DNA of 64,000 bases from an uncultured Saprospiraceae bacterium (GCA_938015595.1 CALLPI010000010.1:124001-188000), one strand, 5' to 3'; counted from the first letter of the stretch, positions 51,488 to 61,043 are shown. A program made the numbers and translations. The notes: generated by a model not told the origin, from the sequence alone.

Positions 51488-53458
51488 ATGCTTAGAGCTT
51501 TCTTTCTGTTTTGTCTGATCCATAGTACAGCGGCCATACATGCCCAGCACTACCTCACCCGCCAAACCACGCCGCCAAAAGTCCTCAAAGCCTTTGAGCA
51601 AGCCCAAGCCTACAGCCGCGCCGGGCAAATGGAAGCTGCGCTCAAACAAGTAGATGCCATACTGCGGCGAAACCCCACCTTCGTAGATGCTCTACTGCTG
51701 CGCGCCGCCCTGCACATGGATGCCCATCAATATACCCAAGCAGAAACTGACTACCTCCAAGCCATGACCCTGGCCCCCGAATATGACCCCAGAGCCTGGT
51801 ATCCGCTTGGCCTGAGCCAATTGCGACAGGCCAAATACGAACAAGCGCTCCATAGTTTTGAACAATACCTGCAAGGCCCAGGTGCCCACAATGAAACCCA
51901 GCGTACCCGAGCCGAACAGTACGCTGCCAACGCCCGCTTCGCCATAGAAGCCATAAGAAAGCCCGTGCCTTTTGACCCGCATCCAATGAGCGATAGCATC
52001 AATACGCCCGCTCCGGAGAGCCTGCCTTCCCTGACAGCCGATGGCAATATGCTGGTGTTCACGCGCATCGTAAATGGCCAGGAAGATTTTTACTTCAGCC
52101 GACGCCTCCCCAACGGCGCCTGGTCGAAAGCCGAGCCCATGACCGGCATCAACACTCCTTACAATGAAGGTGCACAATGCATCTCTGCCGACGGGCGCAC
52201 ACTGGTATTCAATGCTTGTAACACCCCCGACGGCTTGGGCAGCTGCGACCTCTACCTCTCCCGATGGGAAAATGGCCGCTGGAGCCGCCCACAAAACCTG
52301 GGCAACCCCGTCAACAGCAAATACCTCGAGCGCCAACCCACCCTCTCCGCCGACGGCAAGGTCATCATCTTCTCCAGCGACCGGCCCGGCGGCCAAGGCG
52401 GGCGGGATCTCTGGCTTACACGGCTTAAACCCGACGGCCAGTGGAGCCCACCTGTAAACCTGGGGCCACAAATCAATACCGCTGGCAACGAAGACTGCCC
52501 CTTTTTCCACGCCGATAGCCGCACGCTCTACTTTATGTCCGACGGGCATCCCGGCATGGGTGGCTTCGACCTCTTTGTGAGCCATTTGAATACCGACGGC
52601 TTCTTCGGCAAACCCGAAAACCTCGGCTATCCTATCAATACCCTGGCCAACGAAGGCGGGCTTACCCTCAGCCTCGACGGAGCCACGGCCTACTACACCT
52701 CCGATGCCCATGACCCTCGCGCCCAGCCCCGCCAAAACCGCGTCGGTATCAATACCGATATTTTCACCTTCACCATGCCACCCTCGCTGCGCCCTACCCC
52801 TGTCACCTACGTAAAAGCTACCATCCGCGATACCCATACCCAGCGCCCGCTGTCAGCGGAAGTCAGCTTATATACCATGCCTGATAATCGCCTGCTGCAA
52901 AACAACCGCGCTGCCGACGATGGCACGCTGTTGTACTGCTTGCCCACAGGGCAAAACTATGCGCTGCACATTGCCCACCCAGGCTATGTTTTTCACACTG
53001 CCCGTTTTGAGCTGGACAGCGTCCACCGGCCAGAGCAGCCTTTTCTGCTCCAAGTGGAGTTAGCACCCCTGCCTGCCGCAGGCGAAACGCCGACAGTAAC
53101 AGCTATCGCTTCAGCACCCGTTATTTTACATAATATTCTCTTTGACACCGGCTCAGCCCTGTTCTTGCCGGAATCCAAGGCAGAGCTCAACCGCCTCCAG
53201 CAGTTTCTCAAAGACAACCCGCAAGTGCGCATCCGCATCAATGGTCATACCGACAACACAGGAACTCCAGAGGCCAACCAGGCACTCTCCGAAAAGCGCG
53301 CCAAAGCCGTGTGCGACTATCTCATACTAGGCGGCATTGCGCCAGAGCGTCTCCAATACAAAGGCTACGGCGAAAACCACCCTATTGCCTCTAATAGTAC
53401 GCCTGAAGGCCGGCGTCAAAACCGACGCACGGAGTTTGAAATATTGCAAAAAGAGTAA
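51488..53458 (+). CDS. PorE-like TPR / PD40 / OmpA protein (candidate T9SS peptidoglycan tether)
   Basis: A 656-residue exported protein. Signal peptide (MLRAFFLFCLIHSTAAIHAQ), two or three TPR units (about 30-110: AYSRAGQMEAALKQVDAILR), a PD40/WD40-like propeller of at least five blades (about 165-430: PSLTADGNMLVFTR, CISADGRTLVFNAC, TLSADGKVIIFSSDRPGGQG, FHADSRTLYFMSDGHPGMGG), a CarboxypepD_reg-like stretch (about 440-525) and an OmpA domain (about 540-655: HNILFDTGSALFLPESK, INGHTDNTGTPEANQALSEK). This is the domain order of PorE, which anchors the T9SS to peptidoglycan in Porphyromonas; other OmpA/TPR paralogues share it, so the role is inferred. An unknown secreted protein follows on the same strand. 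Confidence 0.87.
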   Translation: MLRAFFLFCLIHSTAAIHAQHYLTRQTTPPKVLKAFEQAQAYSRAGQMEAALKQVDAILRRNPTFVDALLLRAALHMDAHQYTQAETDYLQAMTLAPEYDPRAWYPLGLSQLRQAKYEQALHSFEQYLQGPGAHNETQRTRAEQYAANARFAIEAIRKPVPFDPHPMSDSINTPAPESLPSLTADGNMLVFTRIVNGQEDFYFSRRLPNGAWSKAEPMTGINTPYNEGAQCISADGRTLVFNACNTPDGLGSCDLYLSRWENGRWSRPQNLGNPVNSKYLERQPTLSADGKVIIFSSDRPGGQGGRDLWLTRLKPDGQWSPPVNLGPQINTAGNEDCPFFHADSRTLYFMSDGHPGMGGFDLFVSHLNTDGFFGKPENLGYPINTLANEGGLTLSLDGATAYYTSDAHDPRAQPRQNRVGINTDIFTFTMPPSLRPTPVTYVKATIRDTHTQRPLSAEVSLYTMPDNRLLQNNRAADDGTLLYCLPTGQNYALHIAHPGYVFHTARFELDSVHRPEQPFLLQVELAPLPAAGETPTVTAIASAPVILHNILFDTGSALFLPESKAELNRLQQFLKDNPQVRIRINGHTDNTGTPEANQALSEKRAKAVCDYLILGGIAPERLQYKGYGENHPIASNSTPEGRRQNRRTEFEILQKE

Positions 53459-53543
53459 GTACAGTGTACTCAATACTCTATTTTTTATTATTTTTAGAGG
53501 CGATTTTGCCACCTAATCTCTCCACTCAAAAACTGCAGTTGCC

Positions 53544-55523
53544 ATGCTTCGTCGTCTTGCTCTCTCTGTTGTGCTGCTCTTGACCTTGCAGCAGTCGTTA
53601 CCGGCACAAGCTGAAAACTACACCGAACGCAAAGACCCTGCTAACGCCAAACGTACCATTGTGGAGTTCAAACCTATCACACGGGATTTGCCTACTAGAA
53701 TGCTCACCCAGAACCTGCTGGATAATCCTAATACACAACGCGCACCCATTACTTACGTGCCCTTTGAACTCAAAAACCCACGCAACGGTAAGGCGCTCAA
53801 TCCATCGGCTGCGCTGAAAATCACCATGCCTGATGGTCGTACAGTCAACACTACGGTCAAAGACTTTTACGACCAGGTCAACGCTATGGAAAAAGCCCTT
53901 TGTGCCCAGGGGCGCTCCCTGCGCATGGCCAACGCCTTTGCCGACTTCAACCCCAAGCTCAACCCCGTACCCTCTGATGCCGTACCCAGCCTTAGCCCTG
54001 GCTATCAAACTATCCGTTTCAGTATAGCACCACAAAAAACTGCTAGCCCCAGGGTGCCTTCCACTCCGCCAACCAACGTACAAATATCTAGCCCCACGGC
54101 GGCTCAAATTAGCACACTCTCCAATTTTTCCTGGAAAACCAGCCTGTATGTGGCAGCCTCCGGCTCTGACCACGGTACGAATGAATTTCCGGCAGAGTGG
54201 TCGGGCGTTAGCCTGGCACAGCAAGGCAGAAGTAGTTTCCCTTTTCTCATCCAAGTGCCAGACGGCATGACCAAACTGGTACAGAAAATTGGCTGGATGG
54301 TGTCTGATACACCTTTTGACGACGCTGCCAAGGCCATCACTATCAAAGTATACAAAAAACAGGGCACAATCTCTCCTGTAAACTGGAACAAAAGTATTAA
54401 AGGCACACTCAACCTTCCCGAACATAAAAACAGCTCTTACGCCGCCCTCTATATCAACTTTGCCGAAATAGAACCGCTCCCGACAGACAAAGTCAAGCCC
54501 TTTTATGTCAGGGCGGTACTGTACAATCAGTCGGGAGAAATCATAGCCCGAACTCCGCAAGTAGTAGCCATGTACGGCAGTGTAAAACAGGAGTTGAAAA
54601 TGCCCATCTCTCAGTATAGCGGTACCAGTGATTTCAACTATGGCTTCCCGTCCAACTACGAAAATGCCGCCTTCGGCATCTATCTCAAAGGCACGGGCTT
54701 CAACTCTGTGCAGACGCGCGTCATAGATGTCTATTCCAAAAAGGACTTTGGCACCCAAGGGTATGCGCTCAAAGGAGGTGCCACACTAGGTATCAAATAC
54801 TACAACTTCGAGCATATAGTGGACAGCAAGCAACCCATCAACAACGACTTAGTGCTGCTGGCTATCAATCTGGACGCCGCTGCTGGCAATCCCGCTATGC
54901 CCGTGTACGGCCAGCAACTCAAGGCCGGCGCCAGGCTATCGCTCAACGTACTCAACGGCTTGTACCAACCCTACTACGAGTTTAAGACTGCTGTGCCGGG
55001 GTTGCCCAACACCCTTTCACTGGACTATACCTTCAAGGAAAAACTCGACGTAGAGATTTTCGACTATCGCTTCCTCATCGGCCCTGTACCAGTGAGGGTG
55101 TACGGCGGCGTCAAAGGAGAAGCAGGCGTTGTACTCAATGGGTTTCTCCACATGGGCAGTTTCGAGGCGTCGGGCAAAATAGACCCCTACATGAAAATTG
55201 CACTGATTGCTGGTGGCGGAGTAGATGCTGTCATTGCCTATGCTTTGGTAGAAGCGCAAATTGACCCGCTGCTGCGGGTAAATCTACCGGTGTTGTTTGC
55301 TTCGCAGGGCGCCAACGCTCCTGTAGTAGATTTCGGCCAGGCTTCCATAGGCGGGCTGGGCGGCAAGGTGTACCTCAAGGCGGGTTTTTACTATCCGTGT
55401 CCTGACTTGGGCAAAATTGTAGGCTTTATTACCGGAGATGAACCGCTGCCCCTATGCGAATGCGCCTGGGAGTATAACATCTTCCAAATGGGAGAGTTTA
55501 CCCACCAGATTGGCAAGAAGTAG
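53544..55523 (+). CDS. Exported protein of unknown function, neighbour of the PorE-like gene
   Basis: A 659-residue protein with a signal peptide (MLRRLALSVVLLLTLQQSLP). No domain is recognised. Residues about 25-150 look extended and Asn/Pro rich; 190-350 is strand-rich (WKTSLYVAASGSDHGTNEFP, GKIGWMVSDTPFDDAAK-like helix, YINFAEIEPLPTDKVKPFYV). The C-terminal third has repeated glycine-rich strands (VRVYGGVKGEAGVVLNGFLH, IALIAGGGVDAVIAYALVEA) and ends with a Cys-Cys segment (PDLGKIVGFITG, LPLCECAWEYNIFQMGEF). No T9SS sorting domain or lipobox is visible. It lies 85 bases after the PorE-like gene with no clear promoter between them, so they may be co-transcribed. It could be an envelope component; I do not assign a role. 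Confidence 0.7.
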   Translation: MLRRLALSVVLLLTLQQSLPAQAENYTERKDPANAKRTIVEFKPITRDLPTRMLTQNLLDNPNTQRAPITYVPFELKNPRNGKALNPSAALKITMPDGRTVNTTVKDFYDQVNAMEKALCAQGRSLRMANAFADFNPKLNPVPSDAVPSLSPGYQTIRFSIAPQKTASPRVPSTPPTNVQISSPTAAQISTLSNFSWKTSLYVAASGSDHGTNEFPAEWSGVSLAQQGRSSFPFLIQVPDGMTKLVQKIGWMVSDTPFDDAAKAITIKVYKKQGTISPVNWNKSIKGTLNLPEHKNSSYAALYINFAEIEPLPTDKVKPFYVRAVLYNQSGEIIARTPQVVAMYGSVKQELKMPISQYSGTSDFNYGFPSNYENAAFGIYLKGTGFNSVQTRVIDVYSKKDFGTQGYALKGGATLGIKYYNFEHIVDSKQPINNDLVLLAINLDAAAGNPAMPVYGQQLKAGARLSLNVLNGLYQPYYEFKTAVPGLPNTLSLDYTFKEKLDVEIFDYRFLIGPVPVRVYGGVKGEAGVVLNGFLHMGSFEASGKIDPYMKIALIAGGGVDAVIAYALVEAQIDPLLRVNLPVLFASQGANAPVVDFGQASIGGLGGKVYLKAGFYYPCPDLGKIVGFITGDEPLPLCECAWEYNIFQMGEFTHQIGKK

Positions 55524-55616
55524 GAAAGGTATACTTAGTTTCATAAAGAAGAAGGCCGCGCTATGTTTTCTCGCATGAGGCACTACCCCTTTGTTGTGGC
55601 AAAAATGGAAGTGCAA

Positions 55617-57860
55617 TCAACGACGGTCTCGCCCACCGCTACCACCACCACGAGGGCCACTGCCTTTGTGACCACCACCGCCGCCACTGCTTCGTTGACC
55701 GCCATCACGGCGCTCTCCGCCGCTCTGCAGGCGGGGCTCCGTTTCGTTGATGGCCTTGACCGAAAGGCGATACTTACCGGTTTTCTGATCTATTTCAATG
55801 AGTTTTACCGTCACGTCGTCGCCTTCTTTGATAAAGTCTTCCACGTTTTCGATACGCTGGTTTGACATTTCGGATACGTGCAGCAGTCCGCTCTTGCCGT
55901 GAAACTCTACGAAAGCACCGTATGGCATAACTGACTTGACCTTGGCATTGTAGACGTCGCCGATGGAGGGCGTGAAGGTAATGCGACGAATACGGTCGAG
56001 AGCGCGCTCAATGGATTCTTTATTAGAGCTGGCAATGCTGACCACGCCTTTGTCTTCCACCTCTTCAATGCTAATGATAGTACCCGTCTCGGCCTGGATT
56101 TCCTGTACCACCTTACCTCCTGGGCCAATGACGGCGCCGATGTAGCTTTTCTCAATGAAAATTTGAACGATGCGCGGAGCGTGGGGCTTGTAGTCTTCGC
56201 GTGGTGCAGCGATGGTTTTCTTCATTTCGTTGAGAATGTGTAAGCGGCCGGCACGCGCTTGTTCTAAGGCTTTTTCTAGAATTTCATAAGGCAGGCCATC
56301 CACCTTAATGTCCATTTGGCAGCCAGTGATGCCTTTCTCCGTACCAGTGACTTTGAAGTCCATATCGCCCAGGGCGTCTTCGTCGCCGAGGATATCAGAA
56401 AGAATGGCAAATTTCTCGCCGTCAGTGATCAAGCCCATGGCAATACCAGAAACGGGCGCTTTAATCTGCACGCCGCCATCCATAAGCGCCAGCGAACCAG
56501 CACACACCGTAGCCATTGAAGAAGAACCATTAGACTCTAAGATATCGGACACAATGCGGATGGTATAGGGGATATCTGGCGGCAGCACCTTGCGCAAAGA
56601 ACGCCCGGCGAGGTTGGCATGGCCCACTTCCCGACGACCAGGCGCGCGCTGCGGCTTCACTTCGCCTACTGAGTAGCCAGGGAAGTTGTAGTGTAAGATG
56701 AACTTGTCGTAGTACAACTCCTGGGCGTTGTCAATCATAGCCTCGTCCTGCTTGGTGCCCAGGGTAAGGGAGGTGAGCGATTGGGTTTCGCCACGTGTGA
56801 AGATGGAAGAGCCGTGTGCAGAGGGCAGGTAGTCTACTTCGCACCAGATGGGGCGAATCTCGTCTAGCTTACGACCATCAAGACGAATGCCTTCGTCCAT
56901 GATCATACGGCGTACCACCTCTTTTTTGAGCTTGTCGTAGTAGGCTTCCAGCAAGGGCTTAGCCGTTTCCATATATTCTTCGCCTTTCTCTTCGGTGAGA
57001 GTAGCGACGAGTTGCTCTTTGATTTCATCAAAGCGGGCTTTACGGGTCTGCTTGTCGAAGCCGCCACGAGCCACCTCATAGATGGGTTGGCGTGCTAGTT
57101 CCTCCACACGCTTTTTTAACTCTTCATCTTCTACTGGGGCGGGCACTTCGCGCTTTTGCAGAGCTTTACCGCCCACCTTCTGAGCCAACTCCAGTTGTGC
57201 CTGGCATTGCACTTTGATGGCTTCATGGGCTATCTTAAGCGCCTCTATCATGTCGGCTTCCTGGCATTCGTCGGCTTCGCCTTCCACCATCATGATATTG
57301 TCCATGGTAGCGGCTACAATGAGATCAATATCGGCGCGGTCGAGGTCAGGACGGTCGGGATTGATACGGAACTCGCCGTCAATGCGGGCCACGCGTACTT
57401 CGGAGATGGGCCCCAGGAATGGGATGTCGGATACGGTTAGGGCGGCAGATGCAGCCAGGGCGGCGTAGGCATCGGGCTTGACGTGCTTTTCTGCGGAAAT
57501 CAGGTTGATAATCACCTGAGTATCGTTCATATAATGATCGGGGAAAAGTGGGCGAATGGCGCGATCCACCAAGCGGGAGATGAGCACCTCGTAGTCGGAG
57601 AGTTTGGTTTCGCGGCGGAAGAAGTTGCCTGGAATGCGCCCAGCAGCTGCAAATTTTTCCTGGTAATCCACAGAAAGCGGAAAGAAAGACTGTCCTTCGC
57701 GGGGCTTTTTTTCTGCCACAGTAGTGGCAAACAACATGGTGTTGCCAACGCGCACCACTACGGAGCCGTCGGATTGAGCGCCCAGTTTACCAGTTTCGAT
57801 AGTTACTTCTCTGCCATCAGGCAAATTGAAAGAGGTGGTAATTGGAATCTGTAATCCCAT
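55617..57860 (-). CDS. pnp: Polyribonucleotide nucleotidyltransferase (PNPase)
   Basis: A 747-residue phosphorolytic 3'-5' RNA exonuclease. Two RNase PH domains (first opening GDLGxxx-type [20 protein letters not shown]; second with [20 protein letters not shown]) flank an alpha-helical domain (about 230-310). KH ([19 protein letters not shown]) and S1 domains ([20 protein letters not shown]) follow. The tail is Gly/Arg rich ([20 protein letters not shown]), a low-complexity addition. It follows rpsO in the same direction, as in many bacteria, but a strong terminator hairpin lies between them. Confidence 0.97.
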   Translation of the reverse strand: MGLQIPITTSFNLPDGREVTIETGKLGAQSDGSVVVRVGNTMLFATTVAEKKPREGQSFFPLSVDYQEKFAAAGRIPGNFFRRETKLSDYEVLISRLVDRAIRPLFPDHYMNDTQVIINLISAEKHVKPDAYAALAASAALTVSDIPFLGPISEVRVARIDGEFRINPDRPDLDRADIDLIVAATMDNIMMVEGEADECQEADMIEALKIAHEAIKVQCQAQLELAQKVGGKALQKREVPAPVEDEELKKRVEELARQPIYEVARGGFDKQTRKARFDEIKEQLVATLTEEKGEEYMETAKPLLEAYYDKLKKEVVRRMIMDEGIRLDGRKLDEIRPIWCEVDYLPSAHGSSIFTRGETQSLTSLTLGTKQDEAMIDNAQELYYDKFILHYNFPGYSVGEVKPQRAPGRREVGHANLAGRSLRKVLPPDIPYTIRIVSDILESNGSSSMATVCAGSLALMDGGVQIKAPVSGIAMGLITDGEKFAILSDILGDEDALGDMDFKVTGTEKGITGCQMDIKVDGLPYEILEKALEQARAGRLHILNEMKKTIAAPREDYKPHAPRIVQIFIEKSYIGAVIGPGGKVVQEIQAETGTIISIEEVEDKGVVSIASSNKESIERALDRIRRITFTPSIGDVYNAKVKSVMPYGAFVEFHGKSGLLHVSEMSNQRIENVEDFIKEGDDVTVKLIEIDQKTGKYRLSVKAINETEPRLQSGGERRDGGQRSSGGGGGHKGSGPRGGGSGGRDRR

Positions 57861-57873
57861 GAATAGTGTAGAT

Positions 57874-57910
57874 TTAAAAGAAAAACAGCACCCCAGGGAA
57901 GGGTGCTGTT
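57874..57910 (-). terminator. Rho-independent terminator between rpsO and pnp
   Basis: On the minus strand, AACAGCACCC (57910-57901) and GGGTGCTGTT (57893-57884) form a perfect 10-bp GC-rich stem with a 7-base loop, followed by TTTTTCTTTT. It is 12 bases after the rpsO stop and 24 before the pnp start, so it should end most rpsO transcripts and leave pnp to read-through or to a promoter downstream. Confidence 0.88.
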
Positions 57911-57922
57911 ATGGGTTTATTG

Positions 57923-58198
57923 TTACTTGCGAATGCCTAGCCGCTCAATGAGCTGCCGGTACTTGGTAATGTCTTTTTTCATAAGATACTGGAGCAATTG
58001 CTTGCGCTTGCCCACCAAGGCTACCAGCGAGCGGCGGCAGGAGTGGTCTTTGCGGTTGCTCTTCAAATGCTCAGACAGCATCTGTATGCGATACGTGAAC
58101 AGGGCAATCTGCCCTTCGGTAGAGCCGGTGTTGGTTTCAGAGCCGGCGTACTCGCGGAAGATTTCCGCTTTTTTCTCAGAAGTCAAATAAACTGCCAT
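57923..58198 (-). CDS. rpsO: 30S ribosomal protein S15
   Basis: A 91-residue ribosomal protein. The start (MAVYLTSEKKAEIFREYAGS) has the usual K-x-x-I-I-x-x-[YF]-x-x-x-x-x-D/N-T-G-S-x-E-V/G-Q-I-A motif in relaxed form (NTGSTEGQIALFTYRIQMLS), followed by the helix with LKSNRKDHSCRRSLVALVGK and the standard tail LLQYLMKKDITKYRQLIERL. S15 binds early in 30S assembly and also has a role in its own translational control in E. coli. A promoter box lies at 58250-58257. Confidence 0.98.
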   Translation of the reverse strand: MAVYLTSEKKAEIFREYAGSETNTGSTEGQIALFTYRIQMLSEHLKSNRKDHSCRRSLVALVGKRKQLLQYLMKKDITKYRQLIERLGIRK

Positions 58199-58249
58199 GG
58201 TGTGATGTTTAAGACCGTTAGTGATTGCAAGAATCAGTTACAGCGGGCG

Positions 58250-58257
58250 CAAAGATA
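58250..58257 (-). promoter_or_regulatory. Bacteroidota -7 box (TATCTTTG) for rpsO
   Basis: Exact TAnnTTTG on the minus strand, 52 bases before the rpsO ATG. Confidence 0.6.
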
Positions 58258-58306
58258 CAACGTTTTTTCAAATCGTTTGTTTTTTTGCAATTTATTTAGT
58301 AAGTAA

Positions 58307-59716
58307 CTACTCGCTCGCGCCATGGAGCGGGATTTTTCGCAGCCCTGCTGGTTTACGATGCAAATAAGCCTGAATGATGCGCGTAGCTTCGGGGGTGCCC
58401 TTCATAGGGCGTATAGCCTGCCGCAACTCCTGAGCGCTCCACCCCTCCTGCGCACTCACGTAACCATAGCCGGCAAAATGGCCGCCTTCTACCAGCACAA
58501 CAGCCTTCTCCTGTGGCGAGCGACCTCGCTCCAACAGCAAAAAGTCTTCCTCAAAGCCAACCTGCAAGGCCTCCGAGGTTGCAAGTGCACGCTCGTTGTA
58601 GCTTTCGGGGGACTCTCGCCCTACACAGGCGCCTTTGCACTTTTGCAAATGAAATTGAAAACAGGCACCTTTGCCTGCGTGAAGCCCAGTGAGCCGGCGG
58701 CAAAGTTCAAACTGCTCCGAAGCCCACTCCAACCTGCTGCGTGCGGCCTGCATGGAGGGAAACTCCGCCAGCACCTTCAACTTCTTGCGCTGTACGATGC
58801 TAAGGCGTTCAGCTTCAAAACGCAGGAAGCCTTCTGCATCGGTGTAGACGTAGATGGCATAAGGAAACGACTGCTGGCGTTGGGCGCGGTTGACTGAAGG
58901 GCGCAGCCGCTTGATTTCAGCCGACTCCAATAGCAGGGCTACCAGTTCACTGCCGGTTACTTCGGCGGTAATATCGTAGGTGAGCTCGCGCAATTTGCGG
59001 GTTTTCTCTGTTTTGTTGGCAAAGTGCTCGGCAATGCGCTTGCGTATATTAAGGCTCTTGCCTACGTAGAGGACTTCACCAGCCTTACCGTGAAAATAGT
59101 ACACCCCGCAGGCTTCGGGCAGTTGCAGCAGGCGCTCCATGTCGAAGTGCTCGGGCAGGCGGTTGTTTTTCAAGCCCATTTGGAGCATAGCCATAGCTTG
59201 CTGTGCGCCGCCTTGCTGAGCCATAATGCGTCGAAAAAGCTCGGCGGTAGCTAGAGCGTCGCCCATAGCGCGGTGGCGCTGCGTCACGGTGATGCCCATC
59301 CAGGCTATAAGGTTGTCCAGGCTGTAGGAATGCAGCCCTGGAAAGGTCTTTCGCCCCAGGCGTACAGTACACAGTTGCCGGCGAGAGAAGGTGTAACCCA
59401 GGCGAGCAAACTCCTCTCGCAGGAAGCTGTAGTCAAAAAAAGCATTATGAGCCACCAGAATAGCGCCTTCGGTCAATTCCAATATTTTTCGAGCGATTTC
59501 GTAAAACTTCGGAGCATCTTGTACCATTTCCTGAGAGATGCCAGTCAGCTCGGTAATGCCATAAGGTATCCAGGTTTCAGGGTTGACAAGGGTTTCCCAG
59601 GTGTCGAGAATGCGCTCACCGTCGTGCAGGATGATAGCAATTTCTGTAATCCTATGCGTATCGGCCTTGCCCCCGGTGGTTTCTATGTCCACAATGGCGT
59701 ATCTTTCGGCAGTCAT
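58307..59716 (-). CDS. DEDDh exonuclease fused to a GIY-YIG (UvrC/Cho-like) nuclease
   Basis: A 469-residue protein with two nuclease modules. Residues 1-170 form a DnaQ-type exonuclease: ExoI YAIVDIETTGGKADTHRITE, ExoII AHNAFFDYSFLREEF and ExoIII HRAMGDALATAELF, so the DEDDh set is complete. Residues about 195-290 form a GIY-YIG domain (CGVYYFHGKAGEVLYVGKSL, IRKRIAEHF), and the region after it keeps the UvrC-type Cys cluster and acid-rich strand (CFQFHLQKCKGACVGRESPE). Architecture as in the DnaQ-UvrC fusion proteins of many bacteria, related to Cho, which makes a 3' incision next to DNA lesions. The promoter box lies inside the start of the divergent NamZ gene. Confidence 0.92.
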   Translation of the reverse strand: MTAERYAIVDIETTGGKADTHRITEIAIILHDGERILDTWETLVNPETWIPYGITELTGISQEMVQDAPKFYEIARKILELTEGAILVAHNAFFDYSFLREEFARLGYTFSRRQLCTVRLGRKTFPGLHSYSLDNLIAWMGITVTQRHRAMGDALATAELFRRIMAQQGGAQQAMAMLQMGLKNNRLPEHFDMERLLQLPEACGVYYFHGKAGEVLYVGKSLNIRKRIAEHFANKTEKTRKLRELTYDITAEVTGSELVALLLESAEIKRLRPSVNRAQRQQSFPYAIYVYTDAEGFLRFEAERLSIVQRKKLKVLAEFPSMQAARSRLEWASEQFELCRRLTGLHAGKGACFQFHLQKCKGACVGRESPESYNERALATSEALQVGFEEDFLLLERGRSPQEKAVVLVEGGHFAGYGYVSAQEGWSAQELRQAIRPMKGTPEATRIIQAYLHRKPAGLRKIPLHGASE

Positions 59717-59740
59717 TAGCAGCTTTTTAAAACAAAAAAC

Positions 59741-60970
59741 ATGGCAAAGATAAAATTTTTTGTAGCATTTGCAGCGTTGCTTTCCTGGGCATGCGGCCAG
59801 CAGGGCACCTTTTCCTCTCAGACGCCTCCCCTACCCGACCGCGCCCCTACACTGCCTGCTGCGCCCTTGCGTTGTGGGGCTGAACGTCTGGACGCTTACC
59901 TGCCCATGCTGCAAGGGCAAACCGTAGCGCTGGTTGTGAACCATACATCTCGAGTAGGCGAACGCCACTTGGCCGACACACTCCTGACATTAGGCGTGCG
60001 TATCAAAGCCATTTTTGCCCCGGAGCACGGCTTCCGTGGCAGCGCCGATGCTGGCGAAAAAATCAGCGATGGCAAAGATCTTGCCACAGGCATCCCACTT
60101 GTGTCGCTCTATGGCAGCAAGCGCAAGCCCTCTACAGAAGACCTCAAGGGAGTACATCGCGTTATTTTTGACATTCAGGACGTGGGCGCGCGTTTTTACA
60201 CCTATATCTCTACCCTGCATTACGTAATGGAGGCTTGTGCCGAGCACAGCATACCCTTGCTGATTCTGGACCGCCCCAACCCTAACGGCCATTATGTGGA
60301 TGGGCCAGTACTCGAAAAAGGCTTCGAGTCTTTTGTAGGCATGCACCCTGTACCTGTGGTACATGGCATGACGGTGGGCGAGTATGCCCGCATGATCAAC
60401 GGCGAAGGCTGGCTGCCAGGTAAAGCGCAGTGCCCACTAGAAGTTGTACCGTGCACCGGATATACACACCATATATATTATGAACTGCCGGTGAAACCAT
60501 CTCCCAACTTGCCCGACATGCGCTCAGTGTATTTGTATCCCTCCACTTGCTTCTTTGAGGGCACAATAGCTTCCGAAGGCCGTGGCACGTCTGTGCCCTT
60601 TCAGGTATATGGCCACCCCAAGAGCGGCATGGGCGATTACTACTTCGTGCCCCAGGCTATGCCCGGTGCAGCCAATCCTAAGCTAAAAGGACAACGCTGC
60701 CGGGGCGTCAGCTTGGCTGAAACGCCATTGGATTCGCTTCGCCAACTACGCCGAGTGGACCTCTCGCACCTTATACAATTCTATAAGGCTTTCCCCGAAA
60801 AAGACAGCTTTTTTCTGCCCTCGCTGTTTTTTGACAAACTGGCGGGCAATAGCACTTTGCGCGCGCAAATTGTTGCGGGCAAAACAGAAGAGGAGATACG
60901 TGCCTACTGGCAGCCGGAGCTAAAGCGATACCGACAAATGAGGAAACAATACTTACTCTACGATGAGTAG
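59741..60970 (+). CDS. DUF1343 exo-beta-N-acetylmuramidase (NamZ-like), predicted lipoprotein
   Basis: A 409-residue protein with leader MAKIKFFVAFAALLSWACGQ (lipobox-like SWAC). DUF1343 signatures are clear: VALVVNHTSRVGERHLADTL, IKAIFAPEHGFRGSADAGEK, VSLYGSKRKPSTEDLKGVHR, VIFDIQDVGARFYTYISTLH and LILDRPNPNGHYVDGPVLEK. Characterised members (NamZ) remove terminal MurNAc from peptidoglycan fragments for recycling; EHG and DRPNP hold conserved acidic and His residues. Location is predicted to be periplasmic or membrane-attached. It stops one base before palindromic element copy C. Its first codons overlap the -7 box of the divergent exonuclease/GIY-YIG gene. Confidence 0.9.
   Translation: MAKIKFFVAFAALLSWACGQQGTFSSQTPPLPDRAPTLPAAPLRCGAERLDAYLPMLQGQTVALVVNHTSRVGERHLADTLLTLGVRIKAIFAPEHGFRGSADAGEKISDGKDLATGIPLVSLYGSKRKPSTEDLKGVHRVIFDIQDVGARFYTYISTLHYVMEACAEHSIPLLILDRPNPNGHYVDGPVLEKGFESFVGMHPVPVVHGMTVGEYARMINGEGWLPGKAQCPLEVVPCTGYTHHIYYELPVKPSPNLPDMRSVYLYPSTCFFEGTIASEGRGTSVPFQVYGHPKSGMGDYYFVPQAMPGAANPKLKGQRCRGVSLAETPLDSLRQLRRVDLSHLIQFYKAFPEKDSFFLPSLFFDKLAGNSTLRAQIVAGKTEEEIRAYWQPELKRYRQMRKQYLLYDE
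59745..59752 (-). promoter_or_regulatory. Bacteroidota -7 box (TATCTTTG) for the exonuclease/GIY-YIG gene, inside the NamZ start
   Basis: Exact TAnnTTTG on the minus strand, 28 bases before the ATG at 59716. It occupies codons 2-4 of the divergent NamZ gene. Confidence 0.5.
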
Positions 60971-60971
60971 G

Positions 60972-61043
60972 TTATACTTCGATCCCAAGTTCTGTGTACA
61001 ACATCTGTAAATCATGCACAAACCTTGGCATTGCTCAGTGTAG
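60972..61043 (-). repeat. Dispersed palindromic element, copy C
   Basis: Inverted relative to copies A and B. Arms CCCAAGTTCTGTGTACA (60984-61000) and TGCACAAACCTTGGC (61014-61028) are less perfect than in the other copies, with the same loop (ACATCTGTAAATCA in this orientation). Flanks ATACTTCGA and TGCTCAGTGTA match. It nearly fills the 76-base gap between the NamZ stop (60970) and the end of the minus gene (61047), so it could act on both transcripts. Confidence 0.82.

Noticed and set aside
51692-52837. Open frame of 381 codons opposite the PorE-like gene
   Set aside because: Shadow frame of a clearly coding PD40/OmpA gene; Gly/Val/Ala-rich product without any motif.
53598-54758. Open frame of 386 codons opposite the unknown secreted protein
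   Set aside because: No signal peptide, no promoter box and no recognisable pattern; the plus-strand frame has a leader and continues without a stop for 659 codons.
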